64,000 nucleotides of DNA from Bacteroidota bacterium (GTDB lineage Bacteria; Bacteroidota; Bacteroidia; NS11-12g; UBA955): assembly GCA_018333525.1 (NCBI GenBank), contig JAGXTF010000118.1:248001-312000 (forward strand). The letters run 5' to 3'. Positions 34,487 to 42,910 of the stretch are shown one piece after another (position 1 is the stretch's first letter; the number at the start of each line of letters is the position of its first letter). The notes below the pieces were generated by a model. That model was not told the origin of the DNA. It ran no database searches and saw only the letters and a program-made list of their open reading frames with translations. The translations under genes and the position numbers were made by a program.

Positions 34487-35173
34487 ATGTTCAACAACAT
34501 CACACCAGGGCTCAAAAATCTTCTCATTCTCATGGGATTGTTTTATGTGTTGCAAATGGCATTGGAACAACGTTTTGGCAATTATTGGATGTTGGCCGCA
34601 TTCTACCCCGACAGCAGTTTTTTCCGCCCCTGGCAATTGCTCACCCACATGTTTAGCCATGGTTCTTTTATGCATCTGCTTTTTAACGGTATCGCACTGT
34701 TCACTTTTGGGATGGTGATGGAGCGAAAATTGAGAACCAAACGGTTTCTTATTTTATTTTTCGTAAGCGGTTTGGGAGCTTTATTGTTGCATTTTATCAG
34801 CGTGGGTTTTATGGTGTATCAAAAAACAGGTTCCTTATTTCCGTTGCATGAAGGCCTTTTGGTAAACACCGGTCCTACGGTTGACTTTCTTTTGGGTTAT
34901 TTTCCTGTAGTTGGTGCCAGTGGTGCGTTGTACGGGGTATTAATCAGCTTTTTGTTGTATTATCCAAATGAAGAATTGATATTTTTATTTATCCCCTATC
35001 CTATAAAAGCAAAGTATCTGATTCCAATTATTTTAATTATTGATATTGTAATGGCAATCGGACAATTTAGTTGGGATCCTATCGCACATTTCGCACACTT
35101 GGGCGGTGCTATTACCGGATATTTTTTGGTGAGATATTGGTCATGGAACAGAGTAAAAAATCGCTGGAGTTAA
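34487..35173 (+). CDS. Rhomboid family intramembrane serine protease (1)
   Basis: 228 residues, six to seven helices. The catalytic dyad is Ser145 in VVGASGALYG and His204 in IAHFAHLGG; HMFSHGSFMHLLFNG (54-68) gives the usual conserved His and Asn of TM2. Rhomboids cleave transmembrane segments of substrates within the membrane. It starts two bases after mutL's stop and a second, different rhomboid follows after one base, so they are likely co-transcribed. Confidence 0.92.
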   Translation: MFNNITPGLKNLLILMGLFYVLQMALEQRFGNYWMLAAFYPDSSFFRPWQLLTHMFSHGSFMHLLFNGIALFTFGMVMERKLRTKRFLILFFVSGLGALLLHFISVGFMVYQKTGSLFPLHEGLLVNTGPTVDFLLGYFPVVGASGALYGVLISFLLYYPNEELIFLFIPYPIKAKYLIPIILIIDIVMAIGQFSWDPIAHFAHLGGAITGYFLVRYWSWNRVKNRWS

Positions 35174-35174
35174 A

Positions 35175-36044
35175 ATGGCATATACGTTTTTAGGAAATGA
35201 TTTAAACCCGCTTTCCCGCCGCAATAAGGCAGTGGTGAATATTATTTTGTGGTGTACTGCAGTTTTTGTTTTAACCGCAATACTGAGTTTTACCACCTTA
35301 GGACAGTTGATTCTGGACAATTTTAAATTGAATACAGAGCCTTCCTATTTCCTTTGGAGACCCTGGACTTTTATTACTTATATTTTTCTGCATGATGGAT
35401 TCTGGCATCTTTTCGGCAATATGCTCTGGTTGTTTTTTATCGGAATTATTCTGGAAGATCTTACCGGAAAAGTACATATATGGAAATTGTTTATAGGGGG
35501 TGGTATTTGCGGTGGAATATTATTTTTAATTTGTTATAACCTGATACCATATTTCAACAACCACGGTGGTACATTTATAGTTGGTGCTTCCGCAGGTGTT
35601 ACGGCAATCATTGTTGGTACTGCTGCTTTTGTTCCAAATTACAGGGTATATCTGTTTGGAATTATTGGAATTGAATTGGTATGGATTGCATTTTTTCGTG
35701 TATTGTTTGATTTTATGGGTGCGGCAGGAAGTTTCAACCAGGGTGGCTATATTGCACATTTGGGGGGTGCTGCTTTTGGACTTTTGTACATATTACATAT
35801 CAAAGGAAATATTCATATTCCCCTTGTAGACTCCATTTCCAGGTTTGTTCGAAATCTGCGTTCAGGTAAAAAAAACAAACCCATGCGTAGTGCTACTGTA
35901 AATATTAACAAAACCCCGGGAAGAAATGCAAAGGCTCCCAATCAGGATGAAATAGACCGCATTCTGGATAAAATCAATAAAAGTGGCTACGAAAGTTTAT
36001 CTAAAGAAGAGAAGGATACCTTGTTCAGAGCCGGAGATAAATAG
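35175..36044 (+). CDS. Rhomboid family intramembrane serine protease (2), with DUF6576-like tail
   Basis: 289 residues. The dyad is Ser139 in IVGASAGVTA and His195 in GYIAHLGG; HDGFWHLFGNML (73-84) supplies the TM2 His/Asn. The C-terminal cytosolic region (~205-289) ends in DEIDRILDKINKSGYESLSK, a helical tail resembling the DUF6576 domain found on Bacteroidota rhomboids. The two rhomboids are only distantly similar to each other, so they are not a recent duplication. Substrates are unknown. Confidence 0.9.
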   Translation: MAYTFLGNDLNPLSRRNKAVVNIILWCTAVFVLTAILSFTTLGQLILDNFKLNTEPSYFLWRPWTFITYIFLHDGFWHLFGNMLWLFFIGIILEDLTGKVHIWKLFIGGGICGGILFLICYNLIPYFNNHGGTFIVGASAGVTAIIVGTAAFVPNYRVYLFGIIGIELVWIAFFRVLFDFMGAAGSFNQGGYIAHLGGAAFGLLYILHIKGNIHIPLVDSISRFVRNLRSGKKNKPMRSATVNINKTPGRNAKAPNQDEIDRILDKINKSGYESLSKEEKDTLFRAGDK

Positions 36045-36052
36045 AAAATAAT

Positions 36053-37123
36053 TTGAGAATTGTAAATATCATTTTATTTCCTGTGACTTTGGCGGTGGGT
36101 CTGATTCTCACAGCTGCCGGACTTGCCATGTTTGTTCCACCTGCAATCTCCAGTTGGTTGCAATTTCTGGGCCTCATGTTTCCGTTTCTGTTCGTGTTGA
36201 ATATATTGTTATTGATTTATTGGTGGGTTCAACTCAAATTGAAATTAATCATTCCACTTTGTTTTGCAATATTTAATTTGATTCACGTTTCCAAATATGT
36301 GCAATACACTGCAAATAAATCAGGTTTGAAAACTGATTTTCGATTGGCCAGTTTTAATACACAATTGTTTGGTGTGATGGATGGAAAAGACAACAGGGAA
36401 ATGGTAATGAACCGGATTCTGAAAGAGAGTTTTGATATTGTATGTCTGCAGGAGTTTTATTCCAAAAACGATTTGAAAAAAATTCTGGTAGATTTTAGAA
36501 AAGCGGGCAAATTCAAGATGTACAGTTTTTTTCGTCTGCAACCGGATCGTCCTTACGGAATGGCCATTTTTTCTAATTTTGAAATTGTAGGTTCAGGAAA
36601 AGTTGGCATAGGTCAGAATACCGGAAATATGGCGGTATATGCAGATTTGCTGATGGGTGGTGACACGGTACGTCTTTACAATGTCCATTTGCAATCCATC
36701 CGGTTTAATCGCAAGGATTATGAATTTATTCGGCAGAGCGACAAGAACAATGAAGGGAGGATTGCAGGGTCTAAAAATCTTTTGAAACGTATCCGGGAAG
36801 CCTACGTGAAACGAGGTATGCAGGCAGATTCTATAGCGGAACACATGAAAACCTGCCCTTATCCCATTATTGTTGCCGGAGACTTTAACGATGTTCCCCT
36901 GTCTTATGCATACCATGCTTTGGGAAAGGATTTGCTTGACGCCTTCCGCGAAAGGGGCAGCGGATTTGAACGCACTTATACCGGTCCGTTTCCGAATTTT
37001 CGAATTGATTATATTTTATACGGTAAAAGATTTATTTGTACGGATTACAAGAGTTTCAGCGATATTCCAGGGGACCACAAACTGATTTCTGCTGCTTTTA
37101 ATGCTCCTTTAAAGGCAGATTAA
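36053..37123 (+). CDS. Membrane-anchored endonuclease/exonuclease/phosphatase (EEP) family protein
   Basis: 356 residues from a TTG at 36053. Three N-terminal hydrophobic helices (about 1-85) precede an EEP domain with LASFNTQLFG, CLQEFY (Glu metal ligand), NVHLQSI, AGDFNDVPLSYAY (Asp/Asn pair) and DYILYG ... GDHKLISAAF (catalytic His). This fold hydrolyses phosphodiesters or phosphomonoesters of nucleic acids or lipids; the membrane anchor favours a periplasm-facing or membrane substrate. It follows the rhomboid gene by eight bases. Confidence 0.85.
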   Translation: MRIVNIILFPVTLAVGLILTAAGLAMFVPPAISSWLQFLGLMFPFLFVLNILLLIYWWVQLKLKLIIPLCFAIFNLIHVSKYVQYTANKSGLKTDFRLASFNTQLFGVMDGKDNREMVMNRILKESFDIVCLQEFYSKNDLKKILVDFRKAGKFKMYSFFRLQPDRPYGMAIFSNFEIVGSGKVGIGQNTGNMAVYADLLMGGDTVRLYNVHLQSIRFNRKDYEFIRQSDKNNEGRIAGSKNLLKRIREAYVKRGMQADSIAEHMKTCPYPIIVAGDFNDVPLSYAYHALGKDLLDAFRERGSGFERTYTGPFPNFRIDYILYGKRFICTDYKSFSDIPGDHKLISAAFNAPLKAD

Positions 37124-37139
37124 TTTGCCTCTAAAGTAG

Positions 37140-37147
37140 TATATTTG
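37140..37147 (+). promoter_or_regulatory. -7 promoter element for metK
   Basis: TATATTTG, 12 bases before the ATG at 37160. The ORF-track TTG start (37145) lies within it. No SAM-riboswitch-sized leader is present. Confidence 0.65.
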
Positions 37148-37159
37148 CGCCCCGAAAAT

Positions 37160-38458
37160 ATGCCGTATTTTTTTACCTCAGAATCCGTATCCGAAGGACA
37201 TCCAGATAAGGTAGCCGATCAGATTTCCGATGCACTCATCGATAATTTTCTCGCTTATGATGCAGAAAGTAAGGTTGCTTGTGAAACACTCGTCACCACT
37301 GGTCAGGTTGTACTGGCTGGAGAAGTGAAATCCAGAGCTTATCTCGATGTTCAGGAAATTGCAAGGGAAGTGATTCGCAAAATTGGATATACCAAAAGCG
37401 AATACATGTTTGAGGCAAATTCTTGCGGAATCTTTAGTGCCATACACGAGCAGAGCTCCGATATCAATCAGGGTGTAGACCGCAAAAAGCGAGAAGAACA
37501 AGGTGCCGGAGATCAGGGTATGATGTTCGGTTATGCTTGTAATGAAACGGACAATTACATGCCAATTTCCATCAGCATAGCACATTTGCTGTTGCATGAA
37601 CTTTCTGATATCCGCAGGGAAGGCAAAAAAATGAAATACCTGCGCCCGGATGCCAAAAGCCAGGTTACCATTGAATATTCAGACGATCACAAACCCATGC
37701 GCGTGGATACCATTGTAATTTCCACCCAGCATGACGATTGGATAAAACCAAAATCTGCTAAGGCTTCGGATATTAAAAAAGCCGATGATGCCATGTTATT
37801 GGCCATACAGGAAGATGTGAAGAAAGTATTGATTCCAAGAGTGCTGAAAAAACTTCCCAAGCGTGTGCAGAATCTTTTTGGGAAAGACATTTTGTTCCAT
37901 ATCAATCCAACCGGAAAATTTGTAATTGGCGGACCGCATGGGGATACCGGATTAACCGGTCGCAAGATTATTGTGGATACTTATGGCGGTAAAGGAGCTC
38001 ACGGCGGTGGTGCATTCAGTGGCAAAGATCCCAGCAAGGTGGATCGCAGTGCGGCGTATGCAACCAGACATATTGCAAAAAATCTTGTAGCAGCGGGTGT
38101 ATGCGATGAAATTCTGGTTCAGGTTTCTTATGCTATAGGTGTTGCAGATCCGGTTGGTGTTTATGTAAATACTTACGGCACTTCCAAAGTAAAAATGCAC
38201 GACGGACAAATTGCGGATACCATTTTAAAAATGAAAGAATTCAGCCTGCGTCCTTACGAAATTGAAAAGCGTTTTCAACTGCGCACGCCTATTTATCTCG
38301 AAACTGCAGCTTACGGGCATATGGGAAGAAAATCTGAAACTGTAACCAAAGTCTATAACAAGGGCAAGGAGAATGAAATAACCGTGAAGGTAAAGCTATT
38401 CCCCTGGGAAGAATTAAACGCCACAGCCGCCGTTAAAAAGGCATTTGGGTTGAAATAA
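37160..38458 (+). CDS. metK: S-adenosylmethionine synthetase
   Basis: Makes SAM from methionine and ATP in the cytosol. The ATG at 37160 gives [21 protein letters not shown], the canonical start; the track TTG (37145) lies inside a promoter element and is rejected. [11 protein letters not shown] and [14 protein letters not shown] then [18 protein letters not shown] are the family signatures, intact. The 432 residues exceed the ~384 of E. coli because of a ~40-residue insertion before residue 260, which is usual in Bacteroidota. SAM made here feeds the PrmA methyltransferase among others. Confidence 0.97.
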   Translation: MPYFFTSESVSEGHPDKVADQISDALIDNFLAYDAESKVACETLVTTGQVVLAGEVKSRAYLDVQEIAREVIRKIGYTKSEYMFEANSCGIFSAIHEQSSDINQGVDRKKREEQGAGDQGMMFGYACNETDNYMPISISIAHLLLHELSDIRREGKKMKYLRPDAKSQVTIEYSDDHKPMRVDTIVISTQHDDWIKPKSAKASDIKKADDAMLLAIQEDVKKVLIPRVLKKLPKRVQNLFGKDILFHINPTGKFVIGGPHGDTGLTGRKIIVDTYGGKGAHGGGAFSGKDPSKVDRSAAYATRHIAKNLVAAGVCDEILVQVSYAIGVADPVGVYVNTYGTSKVKMHDGQIADTILKMKEFSLRPYEIEKRFQLRTPIYLETAAYGHMGRKSETVTKVYNKGKENEITVKVKLFPWEELNATAAVKKAFGLK

Positions 38459-38484
38459 ATTGCAGTAATCATTTATTGTTATTC

Positions 38485-38532
38485 GTCGTTGGTCCTCGTG
38501 CCATGCTGGCGAAGCGCATGGCGACCAACGAC
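38485..38532. repeat. Imperfect 48-base inverted repeat after metK
   Basis: gtcgttggtc (38485-38494) and gaccaacgac (38523-38532) are exact complements, with an inner gccatgc ... gcatggc pair and a 5-base bulge on the left. No T-run follows, so it is not a classic terminator. Confidence 0.65.
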
Positions 38533-38641
38533 CTCTTACTTTGCGTTTATATGATAATTGCGAAAATGGGAAATCACCAGATAAATAACAATTACTAAGG
38601 ATTTGCAAGTGAACCAAGGAATGCACTAAATTCCTGAAATG

Positions 38642-38669
38642 GAGCTCCGTAGGAGCGATATCTTCTAAT
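38642..38669 (+). repeat. REP-like hairpin, copy 1
   Basis: gctcc-gta-ggagc (38644-38656) followed by the tail gatatcttctaat. One of four related elements around the IS200-type transposase gene. Confidence 0.75.
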
Positions 38670-38689
38670 TTTTACTAAGAGCAAAATCT

Positions 38690-38720
38690 AAGCGCCATGG
38701 GCGCGACATATCTTGTTTCT
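38690..38720 (+). repeat. REP-like hairpin, copy 2
   Basis: gcgcc-atg-ggcgc (38692-38704) followed by gacatatcttgtttct. Same 5-bp stem, 3-base loop and tail pattern as copy 1, with compensating stem changes. Confidence 0.75.
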
Positions 38721-38751
38721 TAATATATTGATACAAAGATATCACAGGTTT

Positions 38752-39213
38752 TTATTCAGGTTCTTTAAATAAATAATCCGAATGAAAATCGATATTATGT
38801 TCCACAAGCAACTGCAGATATTCTTCCAGAAATATTGTTTTTCCATGGTGTTTTTCCTGATCCTGTACATACCTTACCAAGGTGTCCATTTGGGAATATC
38901 CAAAGGTAAATGCACCAAAGCCTACCTGCCACTCAAAGCGCCTCTTAGTTAGGTTTCGTTGGTTAATAAATCTGGAAGAATTTGCCTTGATATCCCGCAC
39001 GATATCGGATAAGCATATATCGGGTTTTTGTCCAATCAAAATATGCAGATGATCTGGCATTCCATTGATGGCAATTATTTTTTGTTTCTTATTATTTGTA
39101 ATTCCACAAATGAATTTATACAATTCCACTTTCCATTTTGGTGAAATAAGTGAAGCTCTGAATTTTACTGTAAGTATTACATGAAAATATAATTGGGTGT
39201 AAGTATTTGCCAT
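38752..39213 (-). CDS. IS200/IS605-type Y1 transposase (REP-associated tyrosine transposase-like)
   Basis: 153-residue HUH-family single-stranded DNA nuclease. MPDHLHILIG (52-61) is the HUH-type metal site with His55 and His57, and LVRYVQDQEKHH supplies Tyr115 with the Y-x-x-x-Q spacing of the Y1 nucleophile. The gene stands alone with no TnpB or IS605 partner. REP-like hairpins lie on both sides (two at 38642-38720 and two at 39387-39523), as for REP-associated transposases that recognise hairpins. The protein appears intact and so may be active or domesticated. Mobile in the recent past. Confidence 0.85.
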   Translation of the reverse strand: MANTYTQLYFHVILTVKFRASLISPKWKVELYKFICGITNNKKQKIIAINGMPDHLHILIGQKPDICLSDIVRDIKANSSRFINQRNLTKRRFEWQVGFGAFTFGYSQMDTLVRYVQDQEKHHGKTIFLEEYLQLLVEHNIDFHSDYLFKEPE

Positions 39214-39386
39214 AATAAAAAATGAGAATTTAATTAAATAAATTTAGCTTTCGAAGCTACGAAGTAATGAATAAGCAAGTCGATTTTAATCGGATATAAT
39301 CGATTATTTTAGGCTAATGTGTGAATTAGAAATATATGGAGAAATCGGAATGTGGTCTTCCTGAGACATATTACTGGTATGGTAAA

Positions 39387-39412
39387 GTATACATATATCG
39401 CTGCGATGCAGC
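39387..39412 (-). repeat. REP-like hairpin, copy 3 (inverted)
   Basis: On the minus strand gctgc-atc-gcagc is followed by gatatatgtatac; on plus the hairpin is 39400-39412 with the tail to its left. Opposite orientation to the other three copies. Confidence 0.65.
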
Positions 39413-39493
39413 TATGCATCAATCATTAAAATATTAGACATAGAAAATGCATTTCAATTAATTTAATAAAATTAGATTGAAATGATCCAATCT

Positions 39494-39523
39494 GAGCACC
39501 GTAGGTGCGATTTCTTGTAATAT
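39494..39523 (+). repeat. REP-like hairpin, copy 4
   Basis: gcacc-gta-ggtgc (39496-39508) followed by gatttcttgtaatat. Loop gta is shared with copy 1. Confidence 0.75.
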
Positions 39524-39718
39524 CTAAAATATAAAGTACGCTATAGGATAATTGCTAAATCACCCTCAACAAAGCAATTCAGTGCAGAAAGCACCGTCGA
39601 TTCGAAATGTCTTGCAGAATACGCAAATCCAATATAATCTCGCCTCCTAAAACCACATTATTCCTTGCATGTGGATTTCATATGCGCCATGGCTTGAGGG
39701 AAACCCGCCTTTTCCTTG

Positions 39719-39726
39719 TAATTTTG
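39719..39726 (+). promoter_or_regulatory. -7 promoter element for glmS
   Basis: TAATTTTG, 15 bases before the ATG at 39742. Confidence 0.6.
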
Positions 39727-39741
39727 TAACAGGAATTAAAC

Positions 39742-41583
39742 ATGTGCGGAATTGTTGCTTACATCGGGGAAAAAGAAGCTTTCCCCATTTTAATAAAAGG
39801 GCTTAAACGACTGGAATACCGCGGCTACGATAGTGCCGGGGTTGCATTGATGGATGGCACCATGCATGTTTATAAACAGAAAGGCAGGGTTGCGGAACTG
39901 GAAGCCACAATTCATGAAAGCCAGAGAATTGGAAATATCGGAATGGGTCATACACGCTGGGCTACACATGGTGTACCTAATGATGTAAATGCACACCCAC
40001 ACCAAAGTCAAAGCGGAGACCTCGCTGTGATTCACAATGGAATAATAGAGAACTTTCACACCCTGAAAGAAGGCTTACTTCAACGCGGGCACCATTTTAC
40101 CAGCGATACAGATACCGAAGTTCTTATTCATCTGATTGAAGATATCATGAACAATGCAAACCTCAGCCTGCAAGAAGCTGTGCGTGTTGCTCTCAAACAG
40201 GTTGTGGGCGCCTATGCCATTGTAATCATGTCCAAAAACCATCCGGAACACCTGATTGCTGCTAGAAAAGGTAGTCCGTTGGTGGTAGGTATCGGGGCAG
40301 ATAGAGGCGAATTTTTCCTGGCCAGCGATGCTACACCGATTGTAGAATATACCCGCCAGGTAATCTATTTGAATGATGGTGAAATTGCCATTATAGAAAA
40401 TCAGGAACTCACCATCAAAACCATCGACAACCAAATTCAAACTCCCTATATCGTAGAGTTGGAAATGAATTTGGAACAATTGGAAAAAGGCGGATACGAG
40501 CACTTTATGCTCAAGGAAATATACGAACAACCCAAATCCATACATGATAGTTTTCGTGGCCGTATAGAGCCTATGTCGGCGGAAATTCACATGCAGAGCA
40601 TTCGCGATTATGGCGACAAATTAAAAAACATCAACCGCCTGATTTTAATAGGCTGCGGAACAAGCTGGCATGCCGGACTGGTGGCTGAATATCTTTTTGA
40701 AGAATATGCGCGCATTCCTGTAGAAGTGGAATATGCTTCAGAATTCCGTTACCGCAATCCCGTATTGTATCCGGATGATTTGGTAATTGCAATTTCACAA
40801 AGTGGTGAAACCGCAGATACATTGGCAGCAATGGAACTCGCTAAATCTAAAGGGGCAACAGTTTTTGGAGTGTGTAATGTGGTGGGAAGCAGTATCCCAC
40901 GCATGAGTCATGCCGGCGCATACACCCACGCGGGTCCGGAAATTGGAGTAGCGAGTACCAAGGCATTTACTGCACAGGTGACGGTATTATCCATCATCGC
41001 TATTGCCATGGCAAAATTGCGTGGTTCCATGGGGAGCGATAAAATTCGCAGCCTGATGTATGAACTGGAAAGCATTCCGGAAAAAGTGGAAAAAGCACTT
41101 TTACTCAACGATGAAATTATTAAAATAGCAGAATTATATAAGGATTCCGGAAACTTCCTCTACCTGGGTCGTGGATACAATTTCCCGGTGGCATTGGAAG
41201 GTGCATTAAAATTAAAAGAAATCAGTTATATCCATGCCGAAGGATATCCTGCAGCTGAAATGAAACATGGTCCAATCGCACTTATTGATGAAGAAATGCC
41301 GGTGGTTGTTATTGCAACCAATAGCGCACATTACGAAAAAGTAGTGAGCAATATTCAGGAAGTAAAAGCGAGAAAAGGTAAAATTATCGCATTGGTTACA
41401 GAAGGAAATACTGCTCTTAAAAATATGGCAGATCATATCATAGAAGTTCCCGCCACTGAAGAGAGCCTGAGTCCTTTGATCAATACGGTTCCTTTGCAAT
41501 TACTCAGTTACCATATTGCGGTAATGCGTGGATGCAACGTAGATCAGCCCAGGAATTTGGCGAAAAGCGTTACCGTTGAATAG
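39742..41583 (+). CDS. glmS: Glutamine-fructose-6-phosphate aminotransferase (isomerising)
   Basis: Makes glucosamine-6-P for peptidoglycan and LPS in the cytosol. 613 residues: an N-terminal glutaminase domain opening MCGIVAYIG with catalytic Cys2, RLEYRGYDSAGVA and HTRWATHG; then two SIS isomerase domains with ISQSGETADTLAAM and GPEIGVASTKAFTAQV. The C-terminus LAKSVTVE is the canonical end. Start ATG 39742 puts Cys directly after the initiator Met, as required. The promoter-like TAATTTTG precedes it by 15 bases. Works with the nucleotidyltransferase and MurF-Alr genes at 48-52 kb in wall synthesis. Confidence 0.98.
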   Translation: MCGIVAYIGEKEAFPILIKGLKRLEYRGYDSAGVALMDGTMHVYKQKGRVAELEATIHESQRIGNIGMGHTRWATHGVPNDVNAHPHQSQSGDLAVIHNGIIENFHTLKEGLLQRGHHFTSDTDTEVLIHLIEDIMNNANLSLQEAVRVALKQVVGAYAIVIMSKNHPEHLIAARKGSPLVVGIGADRGEFFLASDATPIVEYTRQVIYLNDGEIAIIENQELTIKTIDNQIQTPYIVELEMNLEQLEKGGYEHFMLKEIYEQPKSIHDSFRGRIEPMSAEIHMQSIRDYGDKLKNINRLILIGCGTSWHAGLVAEYLFEEYARIPVEVEYASEFRYRNPVLYPDDLVIAISQSGETADTLAAMELAKSKGATVFGVCNVVGSSIPRMSHAGAYTHAGPEIGVASTKAFTAQVTVLSIIAIAMAKLRGSMGSDKIRSLMYELESIPEKVEKALLLNDEIIKIAELYKDSGNFLYLGRGYNFPVALEGALKLKEISYIHAEGYPAAEMKHGPIALIDEEMPVVVIATNSAHYEKVVSNIQEVKARKGKIIALVTEGNTALKNMADHIIEVPATEESLSPLINTVPLQLLSYHIAVMRGCNVDQPRNLAKSVTVE

Positions 41584-41594
41584 GAAATAATATT

Positions 41595-41628
41595 CGGTAA
41601 CCGAGTGGCCGAGTAACCGAGTTCTCAG
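41595..41628. repeat. Iterated gtaaccgagt repeat after glmS
   Basis: The ten-mer gtaaccgagt occurs twice (41597-41606 and 41613-41622) around ggccgagt. Related to the repeat at 20351-20403. Confidence 0.7.
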
Positions 41629-41640
41629 TCGTACTTTGTC

Positions 41641-41669
41641 AGTAGCGACAAGTCATGACTTGTCGTACT
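41641..41669. repeat. 20-base perfect palindrome
   Basis: cgacaagtca followed immediately by tgacttgtcg (41646-41665) is a perfect palindrome, extended by agta/tact outside. No gene lies on either side within 50 bases; role unknown, could be a protein-binding site or a mobile-element end. Confidence 0.65.
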
Positions 41670-41739
41670 CCAAAAATCAGACAGGCAATTTCAATAACAA
41701 CCAGAAGAATAAAATCTCCATCAAAGGAAATATTATTTC

Positions 41740-41792
41740 AAAAAAAAACGGGTTACAAATTTGAGTTTTATTCCACTCAAATTTGTAACCCG
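41740..41792 (-). terminator. Strong terminator for the secreted protein gene at 41824
   Basis: An 18-bp perfect inverted repeat (cgggttacaaatttgagt and its complement, loop tttattcc). On the minus strand it is followed by a nine-base T-run. Confidence 0.85.
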
Positions 41793-41823
41793 CAATCCGT
41801 AAAATGCGGAAATTATCTTTTAA

Positions 41824-42855
41824 TTATTTTTTGAAATGCCTGCTATTCCAATGGTTTGCAGTGAATAAAGCGGTAAGCGCTTCTGCTGCTTCATTGATGC
41901 GTTTGCCATCTTTAGCATCGTAATCATTGGTAATTAATCCATTGCCTTCAATTCCGGCTTTGTCTGGCATATCCAATATCATATACAATTGGGCATTGTT
42001 GTAATAACATGCGTAACGAATTTTTTTATCTGCTTTTTCGTCTTTGTTATATGTGGTTTTCAATCCATCGAAATACTTTATCATTTCGTTGATTTTGCTC
42101 TTCGCATCTTCAGATAATTCATTTGCAGTAATACCTTCCAAAACCAGCTTTAATGCCTTCCAGCGTGCATTCATCGCTTCATATTCCGGATGTTTTTTGT
42201 TATCTATCAGCCACAAGTAATTATTGATATCGGTAACCGGATATCCGAAATACAAATTCACATGTCCGTTAATGCTGCCGATTGCTTCATTTATTCTTTC
42301 GCGAATCAGGTTATTCATGATAGCGCGTTTGTTGTTGTAATAATAGGAACTCGCTTCGCTTCTGGTTTTATAGGAAGAACTGTTCCAGTTATAGGAGCTG
42401 GAAAATAACGACATTCCTTTTTTCAATTCGCTTCCGTCTCTTCCATAAAAATCTGCACGACCACGAATGGAATAGGTTACAGCTACATAATAGGAATAGT
42501 TTTTAGTTACAGAACCATCTTTATTCTTGGTTTCAGTAGAATTCTCAATGATATCGTATTTCTCAATGATTAAATCTTCCACGGAGATAGAAATGGAAAC
42601 ATCCCCTTTGCGATCCACGCGTGAAAAACCTTCTAAAATTATTTTAGAAGATACTGCATCTGCAGTCATTGCATTTTCAATATCCGCAGAAACATCGGTT
42701 TTTACAGAATAAGTTTTATAGGTTGTATCCAATGGAGTGGAAGGCAGATTCCTGTATTGGAATTTAAAATTGTAAGGATCCAAATCTACCTTTTGTGCAT
42801 TTAAGGTGAGGCTGCCTGCAAACATTGCAAGGGCAAACAAACTGAGCTTCGTCAT
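41824..42855 (-). CDS. Secreted protein of unknown function
   Basis: From the ATG at 42855 (not the TTG at 42864, which lies in a promoter element) the signal peptide is MTKLSLFALAMFAGSLTLNAQ. The ~320-residue mature part has a beta-rich first half (VSADIENAMTADAVSSKIIL, DVSISISVEDLIIEKYDII) with a lipocalin- or jelly-roll-like feel, and an alpha-rich second half with short helices. I recognise no domain. A strong terminator follows. Confidence 0.65.
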   Translation of the reverse strand: MTKLSLFALAMFAGSLTLNAQKVDLDPYNFKFQYRNLPSTPLDTTYKTYSVKTDVSADIENAMTADAVSSKIILEGFSRVDRKGDVSISISVEDLIIEKYDIIENSTETKNKDGSVTKNYSYYVAVTYSIRGRADFYGRDGSELKKGMSLFSSSYNWNSSSYKTRSEASSYYYNNKRAIMNNLIRERINEAIGSINGHVNLYFGYPVTDINNYLWLIDNKKHPEYEAMNARWKALKLVLEGITANELSEDAKSKINEMIKYFDGLKTTYNKDEKADKKIRYACYYNNAQLYMILDMPDKAGIEGNGLITNDYDAKDGKRINEAAEALTALFTANHWNSRHFKK

Positions 42856-42861
42856 ATGCCG

Positions 42862-42869
42862 CAAAGGTA
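42862..42869 (-). promoter_or_regulatory. -7 promoter element for the secreted protein gene
   Basis: TACCTTTG on the minus strand, six bases before the ATG at 42855. The track TTG start (42864) lies inside it. Confidence 0.65.
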
Positions 42870-42910
42870 AACGAATGCGAATGAATATTCAAATACAACT
42901 TAGTACCTGA

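Larger units (their letters stand above)
39214..39741. other. 528-base intergenic region before glmS
   Basis: No credible ORF is seen. It contains two REP-like hairpins (39387-39412 inverted, 39494-39523 direct), a short agctttcgaagct palindrome near 39247, an agtgcagaaagcac hairpin near 39580 and the glmS promoter element at its right end. No tRNA, riboswitch or ribozyme shape was recognised; a glmS-type leader RNA was looked for and not seen. Confidence 0.6.

Noticed and set aside
37124-37160. SAM-riboswitch before metK
   Set aside because: Only ~36 bases separate the previous stop from the metK ATG, too short for an aptamer.
38414-38626. 70-aa minus-strand ORF after metK
   Set aside because: It spans the metK end and the inverted repeat; Cys/Trp-rich composition with no pattern, and overlaps a conserved gene.
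38642-39523. Possible CRISPR array
   Set aside because: The hairpin elements are irregularly spaced, in both orientations and with varying stems; there are no spacers of constant length.
39214-39741. glmS ribozyme/leader
   Set aside because: The region holds REP-like hairpins but no double-pseudoknot pattern, and glmS ribozymes are known mainly from Firmicutes.
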